In this document: positions 55,610 to 64,000 of the stretch, in pieces
Layout: each line of letters opens with the position of its first letter
Numbering within the stretch: position 1 is the first letter of the stretch
Origin: Mesorhizobium erdmanii USDA 3471
Lineage (GTDB): Bacteria; Pseudomonadota; Alphaproteobacteria; Rhizobiales; Rhizobiaceae
NCBI RefSeq assembly: GCF_000472705.1
Contig: NZ_AXAE01000030.1
Location: forward strand, 1 to 64,000
DNA: 64,000 bases
Reading direction: 5' to 3'
Notes under the pieces: model-generated
Seen by the model: only the letters and a program-made list of their open reading frames with translations
Told to the model about the DNA's origin: nothing
Databases searched by the model: none
Position numbers and translations under genes: made by a program

Positions 55610-56497
55610 TTACGCGCCCGGCTTGATATAGCTCTTGTAGACCCAGCCGGTCTTGCCGTTGTAGACGATCTGGCACCATTGCTTGCAGTTCATCACCTGC
55701 ACCGAGGTTCTTGCAGGCACGGTGCCGATGGCTGCTGCGTTCTTTTTCGGGCCGCTGCGCATGGTCACCGCTCTCAGGATGCGCCCGTTGCCGGCCGCCG
55801 CCACCTTGCGCGGCTTGGCCTTGCTGCCATCGTCATGGGTCGCCGCCGGTTGCTGTTCGGGTGTTTGCGGCTGCACTTCGGGGATCGCGGCGGTCTGTGC
55901 GCCATCGGGACTGCTGCCTGCCGCCGGTGTCGGCGCGGCAACCTTGGCAAGCTCGGCGGTGGCATCGGTTCCGGTCGCCGCTTGTGCGAATGACGCGGCG
56001 GTAGCCGGTTTGTCCGGCGCCGCGTCGGCCTGGTTGGCCACCTTGCCGGGAGCAGCCGCCTGATCAGACGCCGCTGGGGCGGTCTTCGGCTGTGCTCCGG
56101 TCCAGCGCGGATCATTGGCCGCAAGCGCTTGTATGTTGCTTCCCGCTGCCGTCACGGTTGGAGAAACCTGATCGGACTTGCGCGCTGCCCGCGGCACCGT
56201 CGCCGCGGCCACCGTGGTACCGGCAGGCACGACCTTCGTCGTCTTTACGGGAATGGCCGGAATGCTCTGTTCCTGGCTGGCGGCTGCTTGCCGCTCGCTC
56301 GCCGGCAAGGCCAGCCAGAGCGCAACCCCGGCCACGCCAAGCAGCGCGGCGGTGCCGACCGCGGCAATCACCAGGTGCGAGTTCGAACGGACTTCCTGCC
56401 AGAAGGACGGCCGCATGTCATATCCAAACTGCATGGCAAAGCGCCGACGTTCCGGAGCACCGAAACTGAAGGGCTCTCTCAATCTCGCCACCTCCAT
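55610..56497 (-). CDS. Membrane protein with C-terminal bacterial SH3 domain
   Basis: 295 residues from ATG 56497 (starts at 56575 and 56434 are also open). A single membrane helix lies near residues 42-62 (LVIAAVGTAALLGVAGVALWL). A long Ala/Pro/Thr-rich region follows (65-220). The SH3b domain is at about 232-295, with AVTMRSGPKKNAAAIGTVPA, TSVQVMNCKQWCQIVYNG and TGWVYKSYIKPG. SH3b domains often bind peptidoglycan, so a periplasmic wall-associated role is likely. Monocistronic. Confidence 0.78.
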   Translation of the reverse strand: MEVARLREPFSFGAPERRRFAMQFGYDMRPSFWQEVRSNSHLVIAAVGTAALLGVAGVALWLALPASERQAAASQEQSIPAIPVKTTKVVPAGTTVAAATVPRAARKSDQVSPTVTAAGSNIQALAANDPRWTGAQPKTAPAASDQAAAPGKVANQADAAPDKPATAASFAQAATGTDATAELAKVAAPTPAAGSSPDGAQTAAIPEVQPQTPEQQPAATHDDGSKAKPRKVAAAGNGRILRAVTMRSGPKKNAAAIGTVPARTSVQVMNCKQWCQIVYNGKTGWVYKSYIKPGA

Positions 56498-56772
56498 AAG
56501 CGGGCCAATGTTCTTTCGATCGGTGCCGGAAGTCCGGCGTCTGATCGGCATCGGTCCCAAAATCAACGCGGGCAAGCCCGCAGCAATCCCCGAATAGTCG
56601 CCCAGAAGCGGGAACCTTTCGCCCGCGATTGTGGCATCAGTACGCCATTATAAGGGATTCTGCGCCTTTGCCGGCATTTCCGCAATGTGCCGCTGGGGCA
56701 ACAAATGTTACAATCAATATTACAATATTACATCAGCTCGTGATGGCGTGGGGCCGTGCGGTCCGCTGTCGC

Positions 56773-58059
56773 CTAAATCCTGTCGCGCAACGCGAACCAG
56801 TTGAGCGCCAGGAAAAGCAGCGGCGCGCGGAAACGGCGGCCGCCGGGGAATGGCGGAATTTTCAGGTCCTCGATCAGCTTAAGCCGGTCGCGATTGCCGG
56901 CAATCGTTTCGGCAAAGAGCTTGCCGAAGTAGTTCGACAGCATGACGCCATGGCCGGAATAGCCGCCCGCCGAGATCACATTCGGCATCACTTCGCGCAC
57001 GAACGGTTTGCGCGGCACCGTGATGCCGACATAGCCGCCCCAGCCATGCGTGATCTCGACATCCCTCAATGTCGGATAGAGCTCCGCGATCTGACGGCGA
57101 ATATGGATGTGGATGTCCTTGGGGTCGTCGACGCCGTAGACTTCGCGTCCGCCGAACAGCAGCCGGCCATCCCTCGACTTGCGGAAATAGCGCACCACGA
57201 AGCGGGAATCGTCGACCGCCTCGCCGCCGGGCAGCACTTTCGAATCCACCCCCAAGGGCACGGTAGCACCGATAAAAGACCCGATCGGCATGATGTGCGC
57301 GGCGCTTACCGGCTCGAGCGTTCCGCCATAGGCGTTGACCGCGACCAGGCATTTCTGCGCCGATATCGTCCCTTTCGGTGTGGAAACCCTGACCTTGCCG
57401 CCGGTGGAGACGATGCCAGTCGACGGCGTTGCCTCGAACAGTTGCGCCCCGGCCTGTGACGCCACCCGTGCCGTGCCGATCACCAGTTTCATCGGATGGA
57501 GATGGCCGGTGCCGGTGTCGCGCGTGCCGCCGAAATAGGCGGTCGAACCCAGCCGCTCCGCCGTCTCCTTGGCATCCATGAAGGAAATGTGCGGATAGGA
57601 GAACCGGCTGGCCATGATCTCCGCGTGCGCCTTGTAGTCGTCGACATAGCGCGGCTTGTGCGCCACCGAGAGCTGGCCCGGCATGTAGTCGATATCGATC
57701 TGGTTGATCGCCGCGAATTCGAGGAGATGCGCCTTCGCCTCCTCGGCGAGATCGAACAGCGCCCTGGCGCGGGACAGACCGTATTCGGCTTCCATGTCCT
57801 CGGCCCAGGCGCGTTGGCCGGTGCCGAGCTGCCCGCCGTTACGCCCCGACGCGCCGTCGCCGAAACGGTGGGCCTCGATCAGAACGACGTTGGTCCCTGC
57901 CTTGGCCAAGTGAACCGCAGCGGACAGGCCGGTGAACCCACCGCCTACGATGACAACGTCGCATTGTCGATCCCCGTCGAGCGCGGGATACTCAGGCCGT
58001 GATCCGGCCGTATCCTCATACCAGGAGCGGCCGGGCGAAATGGGGGATTGATAGGGCAT
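56773..58059 (-). CDS. puuB: FAD-dependent amine oxidase, PuuB/gamma-glutamylputrescine oxidase-like
   Basis: 428 residues from ATG 58059; ATG 58128 is open but its leader lacks family features. The DAO fold opens with the FAD motif DVVIVGGGFTGLSAAVHLAK, then GASGRNGGQLGTGQRAW and the C-terminal GGYSGHGVMLSNYFGKL. It oxidises gamma-glutamyl-putrescine or a related secondary amine. Its neighbour is a PuuA-like glutamine synthetase homologue, transcribed in the same direction 129 bp upstream with a repeat between, which supports polyamine use. Confidence 0.83.
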   Translation of the reverse strand: MPYQSPISPGRSWYEDTAGSRPEYPALDGDRQCDVVIVGGGFTGLSAAVHLAKAGTNVVLIEAHRFGDGASGRNGGQLGTGQRAWAEDMEAEYGLSRARALFDLAEEAKAHLLEFAAINQIDIDYMPGQLSVAHKPRYVDDYKAHAEIMASRFSYPHISFMDAKETAERLGSTAYFGGTRDTGTGHLHPMKLVIGTARVASQAGAQLFEATPSTGIVSTGGKVRVSTPKGTISAQKCLVAVNAYGGTLEPVSAAHIMPIGSFIGATVPLGVDSKVLPGGEAVDDSRFVVRYFRKSRDGRLLFGGREVYGVDDPKDIHIHIRRQIAELYPTLRDVEITHGWGGYVGITVPRKPFVREVMPNVISAGGYSGHGVMLSNYFGKLFAETIAGNRDRLKLIEDLKIPPFPGGRRFRAPLLFLALNWFALRDRI

Positions 58060-58075
58060 GGGAACGCCAATGAAT

Positions 58076-58166
58076 GGTGAATAGTGTGGACGGTGAATGG
58101 CCGCGAGAAGCGCGTCGCCTGCGCTCATCCATCCAGTATGAAGCTATTTACCATTCACTATTCACC
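58076..58166. repeat. Inverted repeat GGTGAATAGTG between puuA- and puuB-like genes
   Basis: GGTGAATAGTG at 58076-58086 and CACTATTCACC at 58156-58166 are perfect 11-bp arms. A shorter related pair (GTGAATGG at 58093-58100, CCATTCAC at 58151-58158) is nested. The 68-base centre contains GCGCGTCGC. It looks like a small palindromic intergenic element; an mRNA-processing role is possible. Confidence 0.7.
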
Positions 58167-58188
58167 ACTCACGCGACGAAGTCGCCGC

Positions 58189-59625
58189 TCAGACGTTGAG
58201 CAGGAGGTACTCCCGCTCCCACGGACTGATCACTTCCATGAAGGTCTCGAATTCCGCCCGCTTGATCGCGGCATAGGTGGCGGCGAAGGACTTACCCAGC
58301 AGCGCGCAGAGTTCCTCGTCGCCCTCGAACAGGTCGACGGCTTCGAGCAGGCTGCGTGGCAGGTCGATCTCGTGCGCATTGGCGGTGGTCAGCACCGGCG
58401 GCTCGGCCTTGATCTTCCTCGTCATGCCGATCAGCCCGCAGGCAAGCGAAGCCGCCAGCGCCAGATAGGGATTGGCGTCGGAGGACGGGATGCGATTTTC
58501 AACACGCCGCGCCGCAGGATCCGAACGCGGCACGCGGAACGCCGTGGTGCGGTTGTCGTAGCCCCATTTGTTGTTGACCGGAGCTGAGGCCGCCTGTGTC
58601 AGCCGGCGGTAGGAATTGACATAAGGCGCGAACATCACCAGCGCGTTCGGCACGTGCTTCTGCATGCCGCCGATAAAATGGAAGAACTCCTCGGTTTCAG
58701 AGCCGTCCTCGGCCGAAAATATGTTCCTGCCGGTCTTCTTGTCGATGATCGACTGGTGGATATGCATGGCCGAACCCGGCTGGCCCTGGATCGGCTTGGC
58801 CATGAAGGTCGCGTAGATTTCGTGCTTCAGCGCCGCCTCGCGGATGGTGCGCTTGAACATGAACACCTGGTCGGCGAGTTCGACCGGGTCGCCGTGGCGA
58901 AGATTGATCTCGAGTTGGCCGGCGCCCTCTTCATGGATGAGCGTGTCGATCTCCAGGCCCTGGCTTTCGGAGAAATGGTAGATGTCGTCGATCAGTTCAT
59001 CGAATTCGTTGACGCCGGCGATCGAATAGCCGGCGCCGCCACCGATCGCGCGGCCCGAGCGGCCCACAGGCGGGGTGAGCGGATAGTCCGGATCCGGATT
59101 CTTGCGCACCAGATAGAACTCGATCTCGGGCGCCACCACCGGCTTCAGCCCCAGCTTGTCATAGGCGGCGATGACACGCTTCAACACATTGCGCGGCGTG
59201 AATTCGACCGAACGGCCGTCTTGGTGGACGAGGTCGCAGATGACGGCGGCCGTCGGGTCCTCCTCCCACGGCACCACCGTCAACGTCGACAGGTCCGGCA
59301 TCAGCTTGAGATCGCCATCGTCTTCGGGATAGTGGAAGCCATTGCCGTCCTCGGGATAGCCGCCGGAAATCGTCGTCATGAAGACGGCCGAAGGCAGCGC
59401 CAGCGAGGTGTTGGAGGTGAATTTCTTCGACGGCATCATCTTACCGCGCGCTACGCCAGCTTGGTCAGGCGTAATGCATTCTATATCCTCGATGCCGCGC
59501 CATTCCAGCCAATCGCTGACTTCCTTCCAGTTCTTCACGCCGCGCAGGTTTTTGACGAAGGCAGGCGTGCGCGCCCGTCCTCCGCGGCTCGACGGACGGA
59601 CTTCCTTTTTTGCAGGCGGCATCAT
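58189..59625 (-). CDS. puuA: Glutamine synthetase family protein, PuuA-like (gamma-glutamylpolyamine synthetase)
   Basis: 478 residues. GS-fold motifs: VVAPEIEFYLVRKNPDP and HEEGAGQLEINLRHGD (metal-binding Glu), MAKPIQGQPGSAMHIHQSI, and RVENRIPSSDANPYLALAAS. Length and the MMPSKKF start of the core fit GS class III/PuuA-type enzymes rather than GlnA. It ligates glutamate to putrescine or another amine for later oxidation by the PuuB-like enzyme. ATG ATG at 59625/59622 are both possible. Confidence 0.85.
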   Translation of the reverse strand: MMPPAKKEVRPSSRGGRARTPAFVKNLRGVKNWKEVSDWLEWRGIEDIECITPDQAGVARGKMMPSKKFTSNTSLALPSAVFMTTISGGYPEDGNGFHYPEDDGDLKLMPDLSTLTVVPWEEDPTAAVICDLVHQDGRSVEFTPRNVLKRVIAAYDKLGLKPVVAPEIEFYLVRKNPDPDYPLTPPVGRSGRAIGGGAGYSIAGVNEFDELIDDIYHFSESQGLEIDTLIHEEGAGQLEINLRHGDPVELADQVFMFKRTIREAALKHEIYATFMAKPIQGQPGSAMHIHQSIIDKKTGRNIFSAEDGSETEEFFHFIGGMQKHVPNALVMFAPYVNSYRRLTQAASAPVNNKWGYDNRTTAFRVPRSDPAARRVENRIPSSDANPYLALAASLACGLIGMTRKIKAEPPVLTTANAHEIDLPRSLLEAVDLFEGDEELCALLGKSFAATYAAIKRAEFETFMEVISPWEREYLLLNV

Positions 59626-59768
59626 TCACCAGATTGGGTTGCGGATTGCCGAGTATAGCCGTCCCCCACTGTGGAAGGGAAGAGGAGCCGCCGCCGGCAT
59701 TCCTCGTTCCGGTTGAAAATCGTGCCGGTCGGCTTAGGTTCAGGCGGCTCCCAATCCGGAAGGCATCG

Positions 59769-60479
59769 ATGCGAAACAACAACGGACTGACGACCATTGG
59801 CTTCGACGCCGACGACACACTTTGGCAGAACGAACAGTTCTTCCGCTTAACCGAGAAGCGCTTCGCCGCCATGCTTGTCGACCATGGCGAGGAGAACCAG
59901 ATTTCGGCGCGATTGCTGGAGGCCGAGCGGCGTAACCTTGCCGTCTATGGCTTCGGCATCAAGGGATTTACCCTGTCGATGATCGAAACGGCGATCGAGG
60001 TCACCGACGGTCGGGTTCCGGCTTCGGTCATAGCGGAGATCCTTGAGGCTGGGCGCGAGATGCTGAGCCACCCGATCGAGGTCTTGCCAAATGTGCGTGA
60101 GACAGTGGAGACGCTGGCCGGCGCATATCGCCTTGTGCTGATCACCAAGGGCGACCTCTTCGACCAGGAGCGCAAGTTGGCTGGCTCTGGCCTTGGCGAC
60201 CTGTTCGATGCGGTCGAGATCGTCAGCGACAAGAATGCCGCGACCTATGCGCGCCTTTTCAGTCGCCACGGCGACGGTCCTGCAAAGAGCATGATGGTCG
60301 GCAATTCGCTGAAGTCGGATGTGGTTCCGGCCATCGAGGCCGGTGGCTGGGGTGTCCATGTGCCGCACGAACTGACCTGGGTGCTCGAGCATGTCGAGGC
60401 GCCGGTCGCCGAGCCGCGATTCCGCCAGATATCCGATCTCGGGCAATTGCCCGCCTTGGTCGAAAGCCTCAAGAATTGA
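59769..60479 (+). CDS. HAD-superfamily hydrolase
   Basis: 236 residues from ATG 59769; upstream in-frame ATG 59610 adds 53 unlikely residues. HAD motifs: I GFDADDTLW (two Asp), II LVLITKGDL, III Lys near DKNAATYARLF, IV MMVGNSLKSDVVPAIEAGGW. Cap type C1 by spacing. A phosphatase of unknown substrate. It diverges from puuA and converges with the receiver gene. Confidence 0.87.
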   Translation: MRNNNGLTTIGFDADDTLWQNEQFFRLTEKRFAAMLVDHGEENQISARLLEAERRNLAVYGFGIKGFTLSMIETAIEVTDGRVPASVIAEILEAGREMLSHPIEVLPNVRETVETLAGAYRLVLITKGDLFDQERKLAGSGLGDLFDAVEIVSDKNAATYARLFSRHGDGPAKSMMVGNSLKSDVVPAIEAGGWGVHVPHELTWVLEHVEAPVAEPRFRQISDLGQLPALVESLKN

Positions 60480-60534
60480 GCTTGGTCGAAGCTTTCAGCT
60501 TTCCATTCCGAGTAATTGCGGGACGGAAGAACCG

Positions 60535-60978
60535 CTAGCGGCTGATCAGGCGATCGATCACCGGTTGTAGCCGCTCGGGCGTGATCGGCTTGGCGACGAC
60601 GACGTCGATCACGCTCGACAGGCCGAGGCTCTCCGGCGTGCCAGTCTTGGTCGAAAGCAGGATGACGGAAGGGAGCGATTTGCCCGAAGCCCGCCGCAGA
60701 GTTTCGATGCCAGACATCAGAGTGTCGCAATCCTTGTTGTCGGCGCCGCCGTCCAGCACAATCACGCCCGGCACCAGCATTCGCAAGGTCTTCACCGCCA
60801 TATCGGGCGATTCCGCGATTGGCCTGAGCCCGGATTGCTCGACGATCTTCGACACCACCACGCGATTGATTGGTGATTTCCCGACCACAAGCACTTGCGA
60901 GGCACCGCGGGTCGTCTCGGCGCTTGACCCCTGGGTCACCGGATTCGCGTGTTTTGCGGTCTCGCCCTTGCTACTCAT
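60535..60978 (-). CDS. Single-domain receiver protein lacking the acidic pair
   Basis: 147 residues from ATG 60978. Residues about 28-145 form a CheY-like fold (SQVLVVGKSPINRVVVSKI, VIVLDGGADN, PSVILLSTKTG, VVVAKPITPERL). The phospho-acceptor Asp, the Thr/Ser and the Lys are present, but the two acidic residues after beta-1 are replaced by Gly-Lys. Mg-dependent phosphorylation is therefore doubtful. The N-terminus is a short Ser/Thr-rich arm. No kinase gene is adjacent. Confidence 0.75.
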   Translation of the reverse strand: MSSKGETAKHANPVTQGSSAETTRGASQVLVVGKSPINRVVVSKIVEQSGLRPIAESPDMAVKTLRMLVPGVIVLDGGADNKDCDTLMSGIETLRRASGKSLPSVILLSTKTGTPESLGLSSVIDVVVAKPITPERLQPVIDRLISR

Positions 60979-61157
60979 TGGGCACCCAAGTAGGTCAAGA
61001 AGCACGCCCCTATTTCAATGCAGAGTTGAATCTGGCGGACTATTGGCGTGAGATCGCACCCCATGTCAAGCTGAAATAAAAGGCCTTCGAAAACACATCC
61101 TCTAACAGTCGAGTCAAGCAACAGTACTGTACTGCCCTGTCCATGGCTCGTTTTCGT

Positions 61158-61196
61158 AAAAAGAAAATTCACCTGCGCAGAGGCTGCCCAGGTGAA
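61158..61196 (-). terminator. Intrinsic terminator of the aceA operon
   Basis: Read on the minus strand: TTCACCTG, 13-base loop, CAGGTGAA, then TTTTCTTTTT. The perfect 8-bp stem and T-rich tract lie 24 bp after the stop of the 80-residue gene. Confidence 0.82.
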
Positions 61197-61219
61197 GGGG
61201 CGGTTGTACCCGTTCCCGG

Positions 61220-61462
61220 TCAGCCATGGCTCTGTTGCGTGACGATCACCGGGATCAGTAGATCGCCCCAATTTCCATCACCGCCATGGTGCCGAGCCGA
61301 GCGCACCAGTTCCACCGAGACGCCCGCCTCGACTGCTTTCATCACCGACTGGTTCAACCTGTGCAGGTCGTTGGCGAGCATGCGGATGGTCGCCTGCTGA
61401 TCGACGCTCATCGTGGTCGATTGTTCTTCCGCACGTTCCTTGACTCGGCTTATCGATGCCAT
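61220..61462 (-). CDS. Small conserved-looking protein downstream of aceA
   Basis: 80 residues, mostly helical by composition (QQATIRMLANDLHRLNQSVM, then KAVEAGVSVELVRSARHHGG). An excellent AGGAGA lies about seven bases before ATG 61462. It follows aceA by 57 bp on the same strand and precedes the operon terminator, so it is co-transcribed with isocitrate lyase. No family recognised. A helper or stress-linked role cannot be decided from sequence. Confidence 0.7.
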   Translation of the reverse strand: MASISRVKERAEEQSTTMSVDQQATIRMLANDLHRLNQSVMKAVEAGVSVELVRSARHHGGDGNWGDLLIPVIVTQQSHG

Positions 61463-61519
61463 TGGTCTTCTCCTGTGTCTGAAGCCCTGTTGGGCGTTTC
61501 CTCGGTTTTTTCCGGTCCG

Positions 61520-62809
61520 CTATTCGGCGGCCGGCTTGAACTGTGCGTGCTCGGTCGATTCATGCATGGCGGTGGTCGACGACTTGCCGCCGGTGATCGC
61601 CATCGACACGGCGTCGAAATAGCCGGTGCCGACCTCGCGCTGGTGCTTGGTCGCGGTGTAGCCATTGGCCTCCGCGGCGAACTCTGCCTCCTGCAGCTCG
61701 GAATAGGCCGCCATCTGCCGTGCCTTGTAGCCCCGCGCCAGTTCGAACATGCCGTAGTTGAGCTGGTGGAAGCCGGCGAGCGTGATGAACTGGAACTTGT
61801 AACCCATGGCGCCCAGTTCCCTCTGGAACTTGGCGATCGTCGCGTCGTCGAGATTCTTCTTCCAGTTGAACGAGGGCGAGCAATTATAGGCGAGCAGCTT
61901 TCCCGGATGGTGCTTGCGCACGCCTTCGGCGAACTTCTTGGCCTGCGCCAGGTCGGGCTTCGAGGTCTCGCACCAGATCAGGTCGGCGTGGGGCGCGTAG
62001 GCAATGGCCCGCGCGATGCAGGGCTCTATGCCGTTCCTGACCTGGTAGAAGCCTTCCACCGTGCGCCCGGCATCATAGTCGACGAAGGGCTGGTCGCGCT
62101 CGTCGATGTCGGATGTCAGAAGCTTCGCGGCTTCCGCGTCGGTGCGTGCCACGACCAGAGTCGGCGTGCCCATCACGTCCGCCGCCAGGCGCGCGGCATT
62201 GAGGTTGCGGATGTGCGCGGCGGTCGGGATCAGCACCTTGCCGCCGAGATGACCGCACTTCTTCTCCGATGCCAGTTGGTCCTCGTAGTGGACGCCGGCG
62301 GCGCCCGCTTCGATGAACGCCTTCATGATCTCGAAGGCATTGAGCGGTCCGCCGAAGCCGGCTTCCGCATCGGCGACGATAGGCGCGAACCAGGTCTCGA
62401 CCGAAAGTCCGTTGCCCTCGGAGGTCTCGATCTGGTCGGCCCGCTGCAGCGTGTGGTTGATGCGCTTGACCAGCTCTGGCGCGGCATTGGCCGGATACAG
62501 CGACTGGTCGGGATACATGGCGGATGCGGTGTTGGCGTCGGCGGCGACCTGCCAGCCCGACAGGTAGATCGCCTTCAGCCCGGCGCGCACCTGCTGCATC
62601 GCTTGGTTGCCGGACATGGCGCCGAGCGCGTTGACGAAATCCTCCTCGTGGATCAGCTTCCACAGCCGGTTGGCGCCCATCTCGGCCAGACTCTGGCGGA
62701 TCTGCACCGAACCGCGCAACCGCTTCACATCCTGCGGCGAATAGGGACGTTCGATACCGTCGAAGCGACCTTCAGGCGCCGAGGGAACAAGATTGTAAAA
62801 ATCGGTCAT
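61520..62809 (-). CDS. aceA: Isocitrate lyase
   Basis: 429 residues from ATG 62809 (GGAG upstream; an in-frame start 14 codons earlier is unlikely). Active-site Cys in SEKKCGHLGGKVLIP, metal and substrate motifs VADAEAGFGGPLNAFE, NCSPSFNWKKNL and QFITLAGFHQLNYGMF. It cleaves isocitrate to glyoxylate and succinate, the glyoxylate bypass for growth on acetate or fatty acids. The divergent RamB/ScfR-type gene is its likely regulator. Confidence 0.96.
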   Translation of the reverse strand: MTDFYNLVPSAPEGRFDGIERPYSPQDVKRLRGSVQIRQSLAEMGANRLWKLIHEEDFVNALGAMSGNQAMQQVRAGLKAIYLSGWQVAADANTASAMYPDQSLYPANAAPELVKRINHTLQRADQIETSEGNGLSVETWFAPIVADAEAGFGGPLNAFEIMKAFIEAGAAGVHYEDQLASEKKCGHLGGKVLIPTAAHIRNLNAARLAADVMGTPTLVVARTDAEAAKLLTSDIDERDQPFVDYDAGRTVEGFYQVRNGIEPCIARAIAYAPHADLIWCETSKPDLAQAKKFAEGVRKHHPGKLLAYNCSPSFNWKKNLDDATIAKFQRELGAMGYKFQFITLAGFHQLNYGMFELARGYKARQMAAYSELQEAEFAAEANGYTATKHQREVGTGYFDAVSMAITGGKSSTTAMHESTEHAQFKPAAE

Positions 62810-62878
62810 GGGTTCACTCCGAAGAATTGCTGCGCTGTGTCCGGCGGCCAATCATTGGCTCGTTGGAATATGACTGAA

Positions 62879-63038
62879 TTTACATTGCGGCGCGAAATGA
62901 GCCAGAGAAATGCGAAAAAGCGCCAAGATATAAGGGAAAATCTGTGTTGTCTTTGACGCGGGGCTGCTGTAAAGTTGTCATTATTGTAAAAGAGTGACGC
63001 GGCGAGATCGCCGCGGATGTCCCGTAAATTCCTGTAAA
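62879..63038. promoter_or_regulatory. TGTAAA-type motif array in the aceA/regulator intergenic region
   Basis: TGTAAA occurs at 62969-62974, 62985-62990 and 63033-63038, and inverted as TTTACA at 62879-62884; a near copy CGTAAA is at 63023-63028. The first two are 16 bp apart. In Corynebacterium and Mycobacterium, RamB proteins bind short A-rich motifs upstream of aceA and their own gene, so autoregulation and aceA control are plausible here. Confidence 0.5.
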
Positions 63039-63047
63039 GGGCAGTCG

Positions 63048-64000
63048 ATGGCCGATCAGAAAATCTTCGCCGGGCCGCGCATCCGCCGCATCCGCAACGC
63101 CAAGGGCCTGACCCAGACGGCGATGGCCGAGGGACTCGGTATCTCGCCGTCCTATCTCAACCTGATCGAGCGCAACCAGCGGCCGCTGACGGTGCAGCTG
63201 ATCCTGAAACTGGCGTCCGTCTACAAGGTTGACCCGCATGAGCTGCAAGGCGAGGCAAGGGGGTCGGTCGCGGCCTTGAAGGAGGTGTTCACGGATCCGC
63301 TGCTGGTCGGCGAATTGCCGGGAGACCAGGAACTGATCGAGCTCGCCGAGGCGGCGCCCAATGCGTCGGCCGCGGTGATAAAACTGTTCCGCGCCTATCG
63401 CGAACAGGCCGAGCGCCTGTCCGACCTCAACGAGCTTCTGGCGCGCGAGGGGCGGGCGACGGCGGTGTCAGGTGCCCGCTTGCCGATCGACGAGGTGCAC
63501 GAGACCTTCGAGCGAAGGCCGAACCATTTTGCCGCGCTGGAGGAGGAGGCCGAGGCGTTCACGTCGGTGCTTGATCCCGGCGACGATTTGTTCGGTGCGC
63601 TGAAGGCCTGGCTGAAGCGCGAATACGGCATCGTGGTCAAGGTGCTGCCGGTCGCCACCATGCCGAACTGGCGTCGCCGCTACGATCGCCACTCGCAGCG
63701 CCTGTTCCTGTCCGAGCGGCTGTCGCCGTTCGACCAGTTGCGCGAAGTGGCGATGGAGGCATGCCTGATCCGCATGACGGTCGCGGTCGCCGGCGAGATC
63801 CAGGCGCTGAGGCTGAGCACGGACGAAGCCCGCCGGCTCGCGCGCTTCGAACTCGGCCGCTATGCGGCGCACGCGCTGATGATGCCTTACCAGCCCTTCC
63901 ATGCGGCGGCCGTTCGAGCGCGCTACGACATCGATGTCCTGCGCTCGCGCTTCGGCGTCTCCTTCGAGCAGGCGGCGAACCGGCTGACCATGCTGCAGCG
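63048..64000 (+). CDS. XRE-family regulator with ImmA/IrrE and ScfR/RamB-type domain (truncated by window edge)
   Basis: 317 codons are in the window, open at the edge. An HTH_3 domain (about 9-66, RRIRNAKGLTQTAMAEGLGI, then SPSYLNLIERNQRPL) is followed by a short coil. An ImmA/IrrE-like region comes next (about 180-260, LKAWLKREYGIVVKVLP, RLFLSERLSPFDQLREVAME), without the HEXXH of true proteases. The C-terminus should hold the DUF2083 zinc-binding part. Such short-chain fatty acyl regulators control acetate and propionate genes. ATG 63048 has AAAGGG upstream. Divergent from aceA. Confidence 0.88.
   Translation, partial: MADQKIFAGPRIRRIRNAKGLTQTAMAEGLGISPSYLNLIERNQRPLTVQLILKLASVYKVDPHELQGEARGSVAALKEVFTDPLLVGELPGDQELIELAEAAPNASAAVIKLFRAYREQAERLSDLNELLAREGRATAVSGARLPIDEVHETFERRPNHFAALEEEAEAFTSVLDPGDDLFGALKAWLKREYGIVVKVLPVATMPNWRRRYDRHSQRLFLSERLSPFDQLREVAMEACLIRMTVAVAGEIQALRLSTDEARRLARFELGRYAAHALMMPYQPFHAAAVRARYDIDVLRSRFGVSFEQAANRLTMLQ

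Overview
The window looks like chromosomal DNA of a Mesorhizobium-type alphaproteobacterium (Rhizobiales). This is inferred from the high-GC codon use, the gene families and the mosaic palindromic repeats between genes. No rRNA, tRNA, CRISPR array, insertion sequence or prophage was recognised. Almost all of it is densely coding; long open frames on the opposite strand are GC-driven shadows and were left out.

Region 1 (1-10.5 kb) is a surface-adhesin secretion locus. It holds the N-terminal 1213 codons of a giant VCBS-type secreted protein that runs off the left edge, a LapG-like periplasmic cysteine protease, and a type I secretion operon (TolC, ABC ATPase, HlyD). That operon ends in an unusual ribbon-helix-helix/PAS-like protein. 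Region 2 (11.5-24.7 kb) is a complete Flp/Tad pilus locus split into two divergent arms around a 540-bp regulatory region. The minus arm is flp-cpaB-cpaC-lipoprotein-tadG-tadE-tadE-cpaE, followed by an L,D-transpeptidase and a membrane coiled-coil protein. The plus arm is cpaF-tadB-tadC-tadD-cpaA. A CtrA-type TTAA-N7-TTAA box lies upstream of the pilin, a 15-bp-arm hairpin sits between flp and cpaB, and tadC seems to start at ATA.

Region 3 (24.9-35.1 kb) is mixed metabolism and envelope: an isoprenylcysteine-methyltransferase-like protein, a histidine-rich multipass membrane protein, a DUF882 peptidase-like protein, a Tat-exported multicopper oxidase, a galactitol-type sugar PTS (IIC, IIA, IIB) divergent from a SAF-domain dehydrogenase, and proC. 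Region 4 (35.2-44.7 kb) is an exopolysaccharide/O-antigen cluster: Wzy-like ligase/polymerase, three or four glycosyltransferases including a WecG/TagA type, a Wzx-like flippase, and a Wzz/ExoP co-polymerase that lacks the tyrosine-kinase domain.

Region 5 (44.8-64 kb) is central metabolism and regulation: folD, a GlxA-type AraC regulator, a VWA protein with repeated beta domains, the Entner-Doudoroff operon zwf-pgl-edd, a short-chain dehydrogenase, an orphan Mur-ligase-like protein with a cysteine cluster, an SH3 protein, polyamine-type puuB/puuA genes, a HAD phosphatase, a degenerate receiver, and isocitrate lyase. A RamB/ScfR-type regulator diverges from isocitrate lyase and is cut by the right edge. 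Two mosaic repeat loci (35.1 and 55.3 kb) share palindromic modules in different arrangements.
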